Shown here: in pieces, positions 20,074 to 28,391 of the stretch
Layout of the letters: each line of letters begins with the position of its first letter
Position numbering within the stretch: position 1 is the first letter of the stretch
Assembly: GCF_020923495.1 (NCBI RefSeq)
Contig: NZ_CP064048.1
Coordinates: 1,287,501 to 1,350,000 of the forward strand
From: Brevibacillus sedimenti
GTDB lineage: Bacteria; Bacillota; Bacilli; Brevibacillales; Brevibacillaceae
DNA length: 62,500 bases
Direction: 5' to 3'
Position numbers and translations under genes: made by a program
Notes under the pieces: model-generated
Database searches by the model: none
The model's input: only the letters and a program-made list of their open reading frames with translations
Told to the model about the DNA's origin: nothing

Positions 20074-20102
20074 TTGACATGGGTAGACGGGTGTGATAAA
20101 TT
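20074..20102 (+). promoter_or_regulatory. probable SigA promoter for rpmG-secE-nusG
   Basis: TTGACA (20074-20079) and TAAATT (20097-20102) are 17 bp apart, about 140 bases before rpmG. The leader between them contains a weak AGCCAT/ATGGCT stem. Confidence 0.6.
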
Positions 20103-20245
20103 TGTTTAGGTAGCCATAGACGCTTTTTTCTCGTGTTTAATGGCTGCATTCTCACAAATGGTCAGGAAAAGTAGCGGTTTTCCCGTACTATTTTGTTCCC
20201 TTTCTATCAACAGCAAGGTTTGAAATGAGATGGAGGTGGCAATAA

Positions 20246-20395
20246 ATGCGAGTAAACATCACGTTGGCGTGCACCGAGTGTGGTGAGCGTAACTATATCT
20301 CCACGAAAAACAAGCGCACCACTACCGAGCGTGTGGAACTGAAAAAATACTGCTCCCGTGACAAGAAGCATACCCTTCATCGCGAGACGAAGTAA
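20246..20395 (+). CDS. rpmG: ribosomal protein L33
   Basis: A 49-residue large-subunit protein near the E site. It begins [19 protein letters not shown] and has Cys9 and Cys12, but the second pair is reduced to a single Cys (KYCSRDKKH), so zinc binding through four cysteines is unlikely. Spacing and ending (LHRETK) are standard. The ATG at 20246 follows GGAGGTG. It is adjacent to secE and nusG, the usual Bacilli order. Confidence 0.95.
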   Translation: MRVNITLACTECGERNYISTKNKRTTTERVELKKYCSRDKKHTLHRETK

Positions 20396-20398
20396 CGC

Positions 20399-20644
20399 AT
20401 GGAAGCGACGAAGTCTGGGGGTGGCACTGTGGGTTTCCTAGCACGAATCGGAGCCGGATTTCGCCGGACAGGCGAATTTTTCGGCGATGTCATGTCCGAA
20501 CTGAAGAAGGTCCGCTGGCCCAACCGGAAAGAACTGACCAGCTACACGATCGTCGTTCTTGTAACGGTGACGCTGCTTGCGCTGTTCTTCTTCGTCATCG
20601 ACTTGGGTATCTCGCGCGTGATCGATTTGATTTTAGGAAAGTAA
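20399..20644 (+). CDS. secE: SecE, preprotein translocase subunit
   Basis: A small membrane subunit of the SecYEG channel with one transmembrane helix (YTIVVLVTVTLLALFFFVIDLG). The cytosolic amphipathic helix SELKKVRWPNRKELTSY is the conserved SecE motif that clamps SecY. From ATG 20399 the protein has 81 residues, but this codon lacks a ribosome site. GTG 20429 is preceded by GGGGGTGG and would give 71 residues, closer to the short Bacillus form, so the start is uncertain. It lies between rpmG and nusG. Confidence 0.93.
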   Translation: MEATKSGGGTVGFLARIGAGFRRTGEFFGDVMSELKKVRWPNRKELTSYTIVVLVTVTLLALFFFVIDLGISRVIDLILGK

Positions 20645-20687
20645 TTTTGCAAGCCTAGGAGGGACGGACGGAAACGTCCTTGTGGAT

Positions 20688-21224
20688 ATGGAAAAAGCAT
20701 GGTATGTCGTTCATACGTACTCAGGTTATGAAAACAAGGTAAAGACCAATCTGGAGAAACGCGTCGAGTCGATGGGCATGGAAGACAAGATCTTCCGCGT
20801 TCTCGTCCCCACCGAGGAAGAGGTGGAGACGAAGGACGGCAAAAAACGCACCGTCACGAAAAAAGTGTTTCCCGGATACGTCCTTGTTGAAATGGTGATG
20901 ACGGACGACTCGTGGTATGTCGTGCGCAACACCCCTGGGGTTACCGGCTTTGTCGGTTCCACGGGCGCCGGTTCCAAACCGACTCCGCTGCGTCCTGAAG
21001 AGGCGGATGCGATCCTTCGTCAGATGGGGATCGAGATTCCCAAGGTCAAAGTCGACTTCGCTCTCCGCGACATGGTGCGGGTGACGGACGGTCCGTTCTC
21101 CAACCGGACGGGAGAAATCATCGAGATTCACCCAGACAGACAGAAGGTCCGTGTGCTGGTGGATATCTTCGGACGTGAAACACCGGTGGAATTGGACTTT
21201 ACGCAAGTTCAAAAATTGGATTAG
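20688..21224 (+). CDS. nusG: NusG, transcription elongation and pausing factor
   Basis: A 178-residue factor with an NGN domain that binds the RNA polymerase clamp (EKAWYVVHTYSGYENKVKTNLEKRV in pieces) and a C-terminal KOW domain (FSNRTGEIIEIHPDRQKVRVLV). It affects pausing, Rho-dependent termination and coupling to ribosomes. I chose ATG 20688 by similarity; GTG 20682 adds two residues. The only strong Shine-Dalgarno, AGGAGGG at 20657-20663, is about 20-25 bases away, with a small hairpin (AGGGACG/CGTCCTT) in between, an unusual arrangement. Confidence 0.95.
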   Translation: MEKAWYVVHTYSGYENKVKTNLEKRVESMGMEDKIFRVLVPTEEEVETKDGKKRTVTKKVFPGYVLVEMVMTDDSWYVVRNTPGVTGFVGSTGAGSKPTPLRPEEADAILRQMGIEIPKVKVDFALRDMVRVTDGPFSNRTGEIIEIHPDRQKVRVLVDIFGRETPVELDFTQVQKLD

Positions 21225-21232
21225 GAATGATC

Positions 21233-21261
21233 TTGAAAAGTATCGCGTGATGTGGTACATT
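21233..21261 (+). promoter_or_regulatory. possible SigA promoter for rplK-rplA
   Basis: TTGAAA (21233-21238) and TACATT (21256-21261) are 17 bp apart, immediately after nusG. A 12-bp AT-rich hairpin follows at the start of the transcript. Confidence 0.5.
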
Positions 21262-21269
21262 TCATTTTG

Positions 21270-21299
21270 TTTTAAAAATCGTTGTAGCGATTTTTAAAA
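21270..21299 (+). promoter_or_regulatory. AT-rich hairpin and leader before rplK
   Basis: TTTTAAAAATCG pairs perfectly with CGATTTTTAAAA around TTGTAG. It is not followed by Ts on the plus strand, so it is not a standard terminator there. The rest of the 255-base leader (to 21479) holds a GGGGGCATGCCCCC palindrome (21431-21444) and two copies of CAGCAAAACGG. It could be an L1 or L11 autoregulatory leader. Confidence 0.5.
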
Positions 21300-21479
21300 A
21301 AGATGATGTGCCCCCAAAGGGCAGCAAAACGGCTGCGCCGTATTTGCAATCCCGCCGAAACTCTGGGGTTTCTTGCACTCTCACTATAGATGGAAAGTCT
21401 ACATAATAGGCTTTCAGCAAAACGGTGGGAGGGGGCATGCCCCCGCATTTACCACATGTGAAGTAAGGAGGTGTCTTAC

Positions 21480-21905
21480 GTGGCTAAGAAGGTTATCCGC
21501 GTAATTAAGTTACAAATCCCGGCAGGTAAAGCAAACCCTGCACCTCCGGTAGGTCCGGCTCTCGGCCAAGCTGGTGTGAACATCATGGGATTCTGTAAAG
21601 AATTCAACGCTCGCACTGAGAGCGAAGCAGGAATGATCATTCCGGTAGAAATTACCGTTTATGAAGACCGTTCCTTCACCTTCATCACGAAGACTCCGCC
21701 GGCTGCTGTTCTGCTGAAAAAAGCTGCTGGCATCGAGTCCGGTTCCGGCGTACCGAACAAAACCAAGGTCGCTACCCTGAAGCGTGACAAAGTACGCGAG
21801 ATCGCGGAACTGAAACGCCCTGACCTGAATGCTGCATCCGTGGAAGCGGCTATGCGCATGATCGAAGGTACGGCTCGTTCCATGGGTATCGTGATCGAAG
21901 ACTAA
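21480..21905 (+). CDS. rplK: ribosomal protein L11
   Basis: A 141-residue protein of the GTPase-associated centre that binds helices 43-44 of 23S rRNA and is needed for the RelA stringent response. It has the Pro-rich hinge ([21 protein letters not shown] in pieces) and the C-terminal RNA-binding domain ([17 protein letters not shown]). The GTG start at 21480 gives [13 protein letters not shown] and has AAGGAGG nine bases upstream; an in-frame GTG at 21471 overlaps that site. It pairs with rplA downstream. Confidence 0.97.
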   Translation: MAKKVIRVIKLQIPAGKANPAPPVGPALGQAGVNIMGFCKEFNARTESEAGMIIPVEITVYEDRSFTFITKTPPAAVLLKKAAGIESGSGVPNKTKVATLKRDKVREIAELKRPDLNAASVEAAMRMIEGTARSMGIVIED

Positions 21906-21996
21906 TGGTGCAGTTGTGAGGGGGTACAGGTAATGTGCCCCCCCTGTTTGTGGGAGGATCAAACCGCTACGACCACATTGAAGGGAGAATTTACAG

Positions 21997-22680
21997 ATGG
22001 CAAAACGAGGCAAAAAGTATCAAGAAGCTGCCAAGCTGATTGACAAAAACAAAGTATACGAAGTAACCGAAGCGATCGAGCTGGTGAAAAAAGCAGCGAC
22101 CGCCAAGTTTGACGAAACGGTGGAAGCGGCGTTTCGCCTGGGTGTAGACCCGAAGCGTGCTGACCAGCAAATCCGCGGTGCGGTGGTACTGCCGCACGGT
22201 ACCGGTAAAGTACAGCGCGTTCTCGTGTTCGCGAAAGGTGAAAAAGCGAAAGAAGCAGAAGCGGCTGGCGCCGATTACGTAGGCGATGCTGACATGATCG
22301 CCAAAATCCAAGGCGGCTGGTTTGAATTTGACGTTGTGGTAGCTACTCCGGACATGATGGGTGAAGTAGGGAAACTGGGTCGCGTACTCGGTCCGAAAGG
22401 CCTCATGCCGAACCCGAAAACTGGCACCGTTACCTTCGACGTTGCCAAAGCCGTCAACGAAATCAAAGCCGGTAAAATCGAGTACCGCGTAGACAAAGCC
22501 GGTAACATCCACGCGCCGATCGGTAAAGTTTCCTTTGACACCGAGAAGCTGGCGGAAAACCTGGCTGCGCTGACCGAAGCGCTCAACCGTGCGAAGCCGG
22601 CAGCAGCGAAAGGCGTTTACATGAAAAACGTATCCATCAGCTCCACGATGGGTCCGGGTGTACGCGTCGCTGTGAAATAA
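21997..22680 (+). CDS. rplA: ribosomal protein L1
   Basis: A 227-residue protein of the L1 stalk that helps release tRNA from the E site and usually represses its own mRNA. Conserved parts include [44 protein letters not shown] and the C-terminal [15 protein letters not shown]. The ATG at 21997 follows AAGGGAG. It is 91 bases after rplK; that gap holds a GGGGG/CCCCC hairpin that could be a regulatory site. Confidence 0.97.
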   Translation: MAKRGKKYQEAAKLIDKNKVYEVTEAIELVKKAATAKFDETVEAAFRLGVDPKRADQQIRGAVVLPHGTGKVQRVLVFAKGEKAKEAEAAGADYVGDADMIAKIQGGWFEFDVVVATPDMMGEVGKLGRVLGPKGLMPNPKTGTVTFDVAKAVNEIKAGKIEYRVDKAGNIHAPIGKVSFDTEKLAENLAALTEALNRAKPAAAKGVYMKNVSISSTMGPGVRVAVK

Positions 22681-22686
22681 TGTAAC

Positions 22687-22715
22687 TTGACTTCCCGTGG
22701 GGAAGTTGCTATGAT
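22687..22715 (+). promoter_or_regulatory. SigA promoter of rplJ-rplL
   Basis: TTGACT (22687-22692) and TATGAT (22710-22715) are 17 bp apart. The spacer contains a 6-bp inverted repeat, CTTCCC-GTG-GGGAAG (22691-22705). Confidence 0.8.
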
Positions 22716-22724
22716 AGTGCCTGT

Positions 22725-22895
22725 TGAAGAAAAGAATATGTCATGCCGTAGACAGAAGGTGCGGAGTTTGGCTGGTCCAAACGATGCTTAATATCCCTCC
22801 GAGGCGTGTAATGGTACGGAAAAAGGAGCCGCTGCGTTCCTTTGACGATAGAACATTATGCCCTCGTGTGTCTACGAGGGCATTCTTCTTTTTCG
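22725..22895 (+). ncRNA. L10 ribosomal-protein leader
   Basis: Autoregulatory leader to which the L10(L12)4 complex binds. It contains the family-typical GCCGTAGACAGAAGGTGCGG and CCCTCCGAGGCGTGTAATGG segments; GGTACGG near 22813 can pair with the CCGTA stretch. It ends in a strong terminator (22858-22894) before rplJ, consistent with attenuation. Recognition is by remembered consensus, not a covariance search. Confidence 0.85.
22858..22894 (+). terminator. attenuator terminator of the L10 leader
   Basis: ATGCCCTCGT pairs perfectly with ACGAGGGCAT around GTGTCT, then TCTTCTTTTT. It lies 28 bases before the rplJ start. Confidence 0.9.
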
Positions 22896-22921
22896 AGGAT
22901 AGAGCACGGGAGGTGTAAACA

Positions 22922-23437
22922 TTGGCAGAAATCCGTCCAACCGTTATTCGTGAAGAGAAAGTACAAGCGGTAAATGAGATCGCAACCAAACTGCGCGAAA
23001 GCCAAACCACCGTGGTGGCTGACTACCGCGGCCTGACTGTAGCGCAGGTGACCGAACTGCGCAAACAACTGCGTGAAGCAGGCGTTGAGTTCCAAGTGTT
23101 GAAAAACACGCTCACCCGCCTGGCGACTGCGAAAGAAAACCTGACTGAACTGGATCAGTATCTGACGGGTCCGAACGCTCTGGCGTTTGGCAAGGATGAT
23201 GCGGTTGCTCCGGCGAAAGTCCTGGTGGAATTCGCAAAGAAAAACGAGCAGCTCGAGATCAAAGGCGGCGTCATCGAGGGCAAAGTGGTAGGTCCGGAGC
23301 AAATCAAGGCACTGGCTTCCCTGCCGTCCCGCGAAGGTCTGCTGTCCATGCTCCTCAGCGTGCTGCAGGCGCCGATCCGCAACTTCGCGCTGGCTGTCAA
23401 GGCAGTATCCGATCAAAAAGAAGGCCAAGGCGCGTAA
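22922..23437 (+). CDS. rplJ: ribosomal protein L10
   Basis: A 171-residue base of the L7/L12 stalk. The N-terminal RNA-binding domain contains [22 protein letters not shown] and LKNTLTRLA; the long C-terminal helix (from about 135) binds L12 dimers. The start is TTG 22922, preceded by GGGAGGTG. It is read from its own promoter through the L10 leader and followed 81 bases later by rplL. Confidence 0.97.
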   Translation: MAEIRPTVIREEKVQAVNEIATKLRESQTTVVADYRGLTVAQVTELRKQLREAGVEFQVLKNTLTRLATAKENLTELDQYLTGPNALAFGKDDAVAPAKVLVEFAKKNEQLEIKGGVIEGKVVGPEQIKALASLPSREGLLSMLLSVLQAPIRNFALAVKAVSDQKEGQGA

Positions 23438-23518
23438 CAGCGTAAACGGACTTCATATTCGACGAGCGGCGTAAACTGCCGCCGCCAATACAATTTCCTG
23501 GAATGGGAGGATTAGAAG

Positions 23519-23887
23519 ATGAGCAAAGAGCAAATCATTGAAGCGATTAAAGGCATGTCCGTTCTGGAACTGAACGAACTGGTTAAAGCAATCGAAGAAG
23601 AGTTTGGCGTAACCGCTGCTGCTCCGGTAGCTGTAGTTGCTGGCGGTGCTGGCGCTGCTGATGCTGCTGCTGAGCAAACTGAATTCACTGTAAACCTGGT
23701 AAGCGGCGGCGCTTCCAAAATCAACGTAATCAAAGTAGTTCGCGAGCTGACCGGTCTGGGTCTGAAAGAAGCAAAAGACCTGGTAGACAACGCTCCGAAG
23801 ACACTCAAAGAAGGCGTATCCAAAGAAGAAGCCGAATCCATGAAAGCAAAACTCGAAGAAGCTGGCGCAACTGTAGAAATCAAGTAA
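23519..23887 (+). CDS. rplL: ribosomal protein L7/L12
   Basis: A 122-residue acidic stalk protein that recruits translational GTPases. It has an N-terminal dimerisation helix pair (about 1-35), an Ala/Gly hinge ([17 protein letters not shown]) and the C-terminal factor-binding domain with [21 protein letters not shown]. The ATG at 23519 follows GGGAGG. A terminator follows, though read-through toward rpoB is possible. Confidence 0.97.
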   Translation: MSKEQIIEAIKGMSVLELNELVKAIEEEFGVTAAAPVAVVAGGAGAADAAAEQTEFTVNLVSGGASKINVIKVVRELTGLGLKEAKDLVDNAPKTLKEGVSKEEAESMKAKLEEAGATVEIK

Positions 23888-23907
23888 GTTGGCTTCCGAA
23901 ACGGAAA

Positions 23908-23938
23908 CATCCCCTTGCCTGCGGCAGGGGGATTTTCT
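23908..23938 (+). terminator. intrinsic terminator after rplL
   Basis: ATCCCCTTGCC pairs with GGCAGGGGGAT with one bulge and a TGC loop, then TTTTC. Confidence 0.8.
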
Positions 23939-23981
23939 GTACACATGACCCTGGATTTGATGAGGAAAGGTGGGTTGAACC

Positions 23982-24578
23982 GTGGCAGACCATTACTACA
24001 CCAGCTGCCCCGGCGCTGCGCATGACGAGCGCCAGTTTACCTTTACCCTGCGCGGGCACGAACTGCGCTTCATTACCGATGCCGGCGTCTTTTCCCGCGA
24101 CCGGGTGGACTTCGGCAGTGTCCTGTTGATTGAAACGATGCAGCTTGATCGGGACGCACGCGTGCTTGACGTGGGCTGCGGGTACGGACCGATCGGACTT
24201 GTGGCCGCCAAGCTGGCAGACCAGGGGCGGGTCACGATGATTGACATCAACGAACGGGCAGTGGAACTGGCTCGTCGCAACGCTCAACTAAACGGCATTG
24301 GCAATGTGGAGGTCCGGGTGAGCGATGTGTACACTGCGGTTCAGGGGGAGACGTTTGACGTGATTCTCACCAACCCGCCGATCCGCGCCGGCAAGGAAAT
24401 TGTTCACCGCATCTTTACCGAAGGACACGGGCTGCTTCGGGAAGGCGGCGAACTGTGGGTGGTAATCCAAAAGAAGCAGGGAGCGCCATCCGCCTTGAAA
24501 AAGCTGCAGGAGACCTACCGCGACGTGGAGGAAGTGGAACGGAGCAAGGGGTACCATATTTACCGAGCAGTGAAGTAG
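23982..24578 (+). CDS. class I SAM-dependent methyltransferase (YbxB/RsmC-like)
   Basis: A 198-residue Rossmann methyltransferase. The AdoMet loop is VLDVGCGYGPIGLVAA near residues 57-72, an acidic residue follows in MIDINERAVELA, and LTNPPIRAGKEIVH carries the NPP motif of enzymes that methylate the exocyclic amino group of guanine. This matches the C-terminal half of RsmC (16S rRNA G1207) and B. subtilis YbxB. The start is GTG 23982 with AGGAAAGGTGG. It sits between rplL and rpoB, its usual place in Bacilli. The rRNA target is inferred. Confidence 0.88.
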   Translation: MADHYYTSCPGAAHDERQFTFTLRGHELRFITDAGVFSRDRVDFGSVLLIETMQLDRDARVLDVGCGYGPIGLVAAKLADQGRVTMIDINERAVELARRNAQLNGIGNVEVRVSDVYTAVQGETFDVILTNPPIRAGKEIVHRIFTEGHGLLREGGELWVVIQKKQGAPSALKKLQETYRDVEEVERSKGYHIYRAVK

Positions 24579-24587
24579 AAATCACTC

Positions 24588-24616
24588 TTGACTCGAATAT
24601 TTCGTTGTGGTAGCAT
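24588..24616 (+). promoter_or_regulatory. possible promoter of rpoBC
   Basis: TTGACT (24588-24593) and an extended -10, TGG-TAGCAT (hexamer 24611-24616), are 17 bp apart, at the end of the methyltransferase gene. Confidence 0.45.
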
Positions 24617-24749
24617 TATAAAATGTCAATATGGGATCAAAGTCTATTTTTCAGCAATTCCCGTTTTGTCAACCGTTTTTCTTCTTTTTTTCCATAGAGG
24701 AGGAATGTGGGTGTAAAAATATGGGAATTCTTTTAAAATAGAGTTTCTC

Positions 24750-24790
24750 TGGGTTAAAAATGGTGTTACTGCTTTAACCCATTTTTATTT
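24750..24790 (+). terminator. terminator/attenuator in the rpoB leader
   Basis: TGGGTTAAA (24750-24758) pairs with TTTAACCCA (24773-24781) around a 14-base loop, followed by TTTTTATTTTG. It lies about 35 bases before rpoB, so rpoBC expression must pass it or start after it. Confidence 0.7.
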
Positions 24791-24822
24791 TGTGTGAAAA
24801 CACAACCTGAGGGGTGAATAAG

Positions 24823-27800
24823 TTGGCAGGAAAAGTGATTCAAAGTGGCCGACATCGCCAGCGTCGTACGTACTCACGCATTAACGAAGTGCTGGGCCTT
24901 CCCAATCTGATCGAGATTCAGCAGAAGTCCTATCAATGGTTTTTGGACGAAGGGCTGCGCGAAATGTTTCAAGATATTTCGCCGATCCAGGATTTCACCG
25001 GAAACCTTGTGCTGGAGTTCATCGATTACAGCTTGGGTGAACCGAAATATGACGTGGACGAGTCGAAAGAACGCGACGTCACATATGCGGCGCCTCTGCG
25101 CGTGAAGGTTCGCTTGCTGAACAAAGAGACGGGCGAAGTGAAGGAACAAGAGGTCTTCATGGGGGATTTCCCGCTCATGACGGAAACGGGAACCTTCATC
25201 ATCAACGGGGCTGAGCGTGTCATCGTAAGCCAGCTTGTTCGTTCCCCCAGTGTATATTACAACACCAAAGTGGACAAAAACGGTAAACAGACGTTTACCG
25301 CGACGGTGATTCCAAACCGCGGCGCATGGCTGGAGCTGGAAACCGATGCGAAAGACGTCATTTACGTCCGCATCGACCGTACCCGCAAAATCCCGGTAAC
25401 GGTCCTTTTGCGTGCGCTCGGCTTTGGCTCTGATATCGAAATTCTCAACCTTCTGGGCGAGGACGAATATATCAAGAACACGTTGGAAAAAGACAACACC
25501 GATTCCGTGGAAAAGGCGCTGATCGAGATCTACGAGCGCCTGCGTCCGGGTGAGCCGCCGACAGTGGAAAACGCGAAGAGCCTGCTCATCTCCCGCTTCT
25601 TCGATCCGAAACGCTATGATCTGGCTTCTGTCGGCCGTTACAAAATGAACAAGAAGCTGCACCTGAAAAACCGCCTGTACAATCAACGGCTGGCGGAAAC
25701 GCTCGTAGACACCCGTACCGGCGAGATCATTGCCGAAGCAGGCCAGGTGATTGACCGCCGTCTGCTGGACCGCATCCTGCCGGCTCTGGAAGAGAGCGTC
25801 GGATTTGTGGATGTCCGCACCCACGGCGGCGTTCTGGAAGAAGACACGCTGCGCCTGCAGGCGATCAACATCTTCTCTCCGAACGAAGACGGCAAGATCA
25901 TCAAGGTGATCGGCAACGGCAATGTGGACAAATCCATCAAGCACATTACGCCGGCTGACATCGTGGCCGCGATCAACTACTTCATCAACCTGCTGCACGG
26001 CGTTGGTTCGACTGACGACATCGACCACCTCGGCAACCGTCGTCTCCGCTCCGTGGGCGAACTGCTGCAGAACCAGTTCCGCATCGGTCTGTCCCGGATG
26101 GAGCGCGTAGTCCGCGAGCGCATGTCGATCCAGGATCAGAACCAGATCACGCCGCAGGCTTTGATCAACATTCGTCCGGTGATTGCTGCGATCAAGGAGT
26201 TCTTCGGCAGCTCCCAGCTCTCCCAGTTCATGGACCAGACCAACCCGCTGGCAGAGCTGACGCACAAGCGCCGTCTGTCCGCGCTCGGTCCCGGCGGTCT
26301 GACCCGCGAACGGGCCGGTTTCGAAGTGCGTGACGTTCACCACTCCCACTACGGCCGGATGTGCCCGATTGAGACGCCTGAGGGTCCGAACATCGGTCTG
26401 ATCAACTCGCTCTCCACTTATGCCCGCATCAACGACTACGGCTTCATCGAGACGCCGCGGCGCAAAGTGGACCCGGAGACGGGCCGCGTGCTGGACGAAA
26501 TCGTCTACCTGACGGCGGACGAAGAAGACGTGTACAACGTGGCGCAGGCCAACCAGCCGCTTGATGAGGAAGGCCGCTTCATCAACGAGATGGTCATCTG
26601 TCGTCGCAAGGGCGAGATCCTGAGCGTGCCGCGCGACAAGGTTGACTTTATGGACGTTTCTCCGAAGCAGGTCGTATCGGTGGCAACGGCGCTGATTCCG
26701 TTCCTGGAAAACGACGACGCCAACCGCGCGTTGATGGGTTCCAACATGCAGCGGCAAGCCGTTCCACTGCTCGTGCCGCAGGCGCCGTTTGTCGGCACCG
26801 GTATGGAGCACAAGGCAGCACAGGACTCCGGCGTGGCGGTCGTGGCGAAGCACGATGGCCAGGTGGAGCGCGTAACTGCCCGCGAGATCTGGGTGCGCCG
26901 CTACAAGGAGATCGACGGCAAGAAGGTAGCAGGCGACATCGACAAATACAAGCTGCACAAGTTTATCCGTTCCAACCAGGGCACCTGCATCAACCAGCGC
27001 CCGATCGTGCGAAAAGGCGACTGGGTGGAGAAGGGCGACATCATCGCTGACGGTCCGTCCACGGAAAAAGGCGAACTGGCGCTGGGCCGCAACGTCATCG
27101 TTGCGTTCATGACCTGGGAAGGGTACAACTACGAGGACGCCATTCTCCTGAGCGAAAAACTGGTAAAAGACGACGTCTATACGTCTATCCATATCGAAGA
27201 ATACGAGTCCGAAGCACGCGACACCAAGCTCGGTCCGGAAGAGATCACGCGCGACATCCCGAACGTGGGTGAAGACGCGTTGAAAAACCTGGACGAGCGC
27301 GGCATCGTGCGCGTCGGGGCAGAAATTCAAGACGGCGACATTCTGGTCGGGAAGGTGACGCCGAAAGGGGTTACCGAGCTGACCGCAGAAGAGCGCCTGC
27401 TGCACGCCATCTTCGGGGAAAAGGCGCGTGAAGTTCGCGACACCTCCCTGCGCGTGCCGCACGGCGGTTCCGGTATCGTCGTCGACGTCAAGGTGTTTAC
27501 ACGTGAAAACGGTGACGAACTGCCGCCGGGCGTCAACCAACTGGTGCGCGTGTACATCGCCCAAAAACGGAAAATCTCCGTGGGTGACAAGATGGCGGGC
27601 CGCCACGGTAACAAAGGGGTTATCGCCCGCATCATGCCGGAGGAAGACATGCCGTTCCTGCCGGATGGCACGCCGGTCGAGATCGTGCTCAACCCGCTGG
27701 GCGTACCGTCCCGGATGAACATCGGGCAGGTGCTGGAGACCCACTTGGGGATGGCTGCCAAGATGCTGGGCATCCACGTGGCGACGCCGGTATTCGACGG

Positions 27801-28362
27801 GGCGCGTCAGGAAGACGTATTCCAGACGCTGGAAGAAGCCGGATTGGACCGCGACGGAAAAACCATTCTGTACGACGGCCGCACGGGTGAACCGTTTGAC
27901 CGCCGCGTCACGGTCGGTTGCGTGTACATGCTGAAGCTGGCGCACCTTGTCGACGACAAGATTCACGCCCGTTCCACCGGTCCTTACTCTCTCGTCACGC
28001 AGCAGCCGCTGGGCGGGAAAGCCCAGTTTGGCGGCCAGCGCTTCGGGGAGATGGAGGTGTGGGCGCTGGAAGCGTACGGCGCAGCATACACCTTGCAGGA
28101 AATCCTTACCGTCAAGTCCGACGACGTCGTGGGCCGTGTGAAAACGTACGAAGCGATCGTCAAAGGCGAAAACGTACCGGAGCCGGGTGTTCCTGAGTCC
28201 TTCAAGGTTCTCATCAAGGAACTGCAAAGCTTGGGTATGGACGTGAAGATCCTGTCCGAAGACGAGCAGGAAATTGAAATGCGTGAAATGGAAGAAGAGG
28301 ACGAGGGCACCGGTGAAAAGCTGAACCTCGTACTTGAAGCTGGAAGCCTGGACGAAGAGTAA
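24823..28362 (+). CDS. rpoB: RpoB, RNA polymerase beta subunit
   Basis: A 1179-residue catalytic subunit of RNA polymerase. The rifampicin pocket reads [20 protein letters not shown] then [11 protein letters not shown], with the usual susceptible residues (Ser, Gln, Asp, His, Arg, Ser). [13 protein letters not shown] and [21 protein letters not shown] are active-site and clamp-anchor segments. The C-terminal tail is acidic and short. I took TTG 24823 ([14 protein letters not shown]) with GAGGGGTGA upstream; GTG 24814 would add three residues. It is 29 bases from rpoC in one transcript. Confidence 0.98.
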   Translation: MAGKVIQSGRHRQRRTYSRINEVLGLPNLIEIQQKSYQWFLDEGLREMFQDISPIQDFTGNLVLEFIDYSLGEPKYDVDESKERDVTYAAPLRVKVRLLNKETGEVKEQEVFMGDFPLMTETGTFIINGAERVIVSQLVRSPSVYYNTKVDKNGKQTFTATVIPNRGAWLELETDAKDVIYVRIDRTRKIPVTVLLRALGFGSDIEILNLLGEDEYIKNTLEKDNTDSVEKALIEIYERLRPGEPPTVENAKSLLISRFFDPKRYDLASVGRYKMNKKLHLKNRLYNQRLAETLVDTRTGEIIAEAGQVIDRRLLDRILPALEESVGFVDVRTHGGVLEEDTLRLQAINIFSPNEDGKIIKVIGNGNVDKSIKHITPADIVAAINYFINLLHGVGSTDDIDHLGNRRLRSVGELLQNQFRIGLSRMERVVRERMSIQDQNQITPQALINIRPVIAAIKEFFGSSQLSQFMDQTNPLAELTHKRRLSALGPGGLTRERAGFEVRDVHHSHYGRMCPIETPEGPNIGLINSLSTYARINDYGFIETPRRKVDPETGRVLDEIVYLTADEEDVYNVAQANQPLDEEGRFINEMVICRRKGEILSVPRDKVDFMDVSPKQVVSVATALIPFLENDDANRALMGSNMQRQAVPLLVPQAPFVGTGMEHKAAQDSGVAVVAKHDGQVERVTAREIWVRRYKEIDGKKVAGDIDKYKLHKFIRSNQGTCINQRPIVRKGDWVEKGDIIADGPSTEKGELALGRNVIVAFMTWEGYNYEDAILLSEKLVKDDVYTSIHIEEYESEARDTKLGPEEITRDIPNVGEDALKNLDERGIVRVGAEIQDGDILVGKVTPKGVTELTAEERLLHAIFGEKAREVRDTSLRVPHGGSGIVVDVKVFTRENGDELPPGVNQLVRVYIAQKRKISVGDKMAGRHGNKGVIARIMPEEDMPFLPDGTPVEIVLNPLGVPSRMNIGQVLETHLGMAAKMLGIHVATPVFDGARQEDVFQTLEEAGLDRDGKTILYDGRTGEPFDRRVTVGCVYMLKLAHLVDDKIHARSTGPYSLVTQQPLGGKAQFGGQRFGEMEVWALEAYGAAYTLQEILTVKSDDVVGRVKTYEAIVKGENVPEPGVPESFKVLIKELQSLGMDVKILSEDEQEIEMREMEEEDEGTGEKLNLVLEAGSLDEE

Positions 28363-28391
28363 GATTCCGGTACAAAGGGAGGTAACGCCCT

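Noticed and set aside
24874..28227. Very long open frame on the minus strand opposite rpoB
   Set aside because: It is antisense to a conserved gene, has no recognisable domains and reflects GC-biased third positions. The same applies to long antisense frames opposite clpC, rpoC, fusA and tuf.
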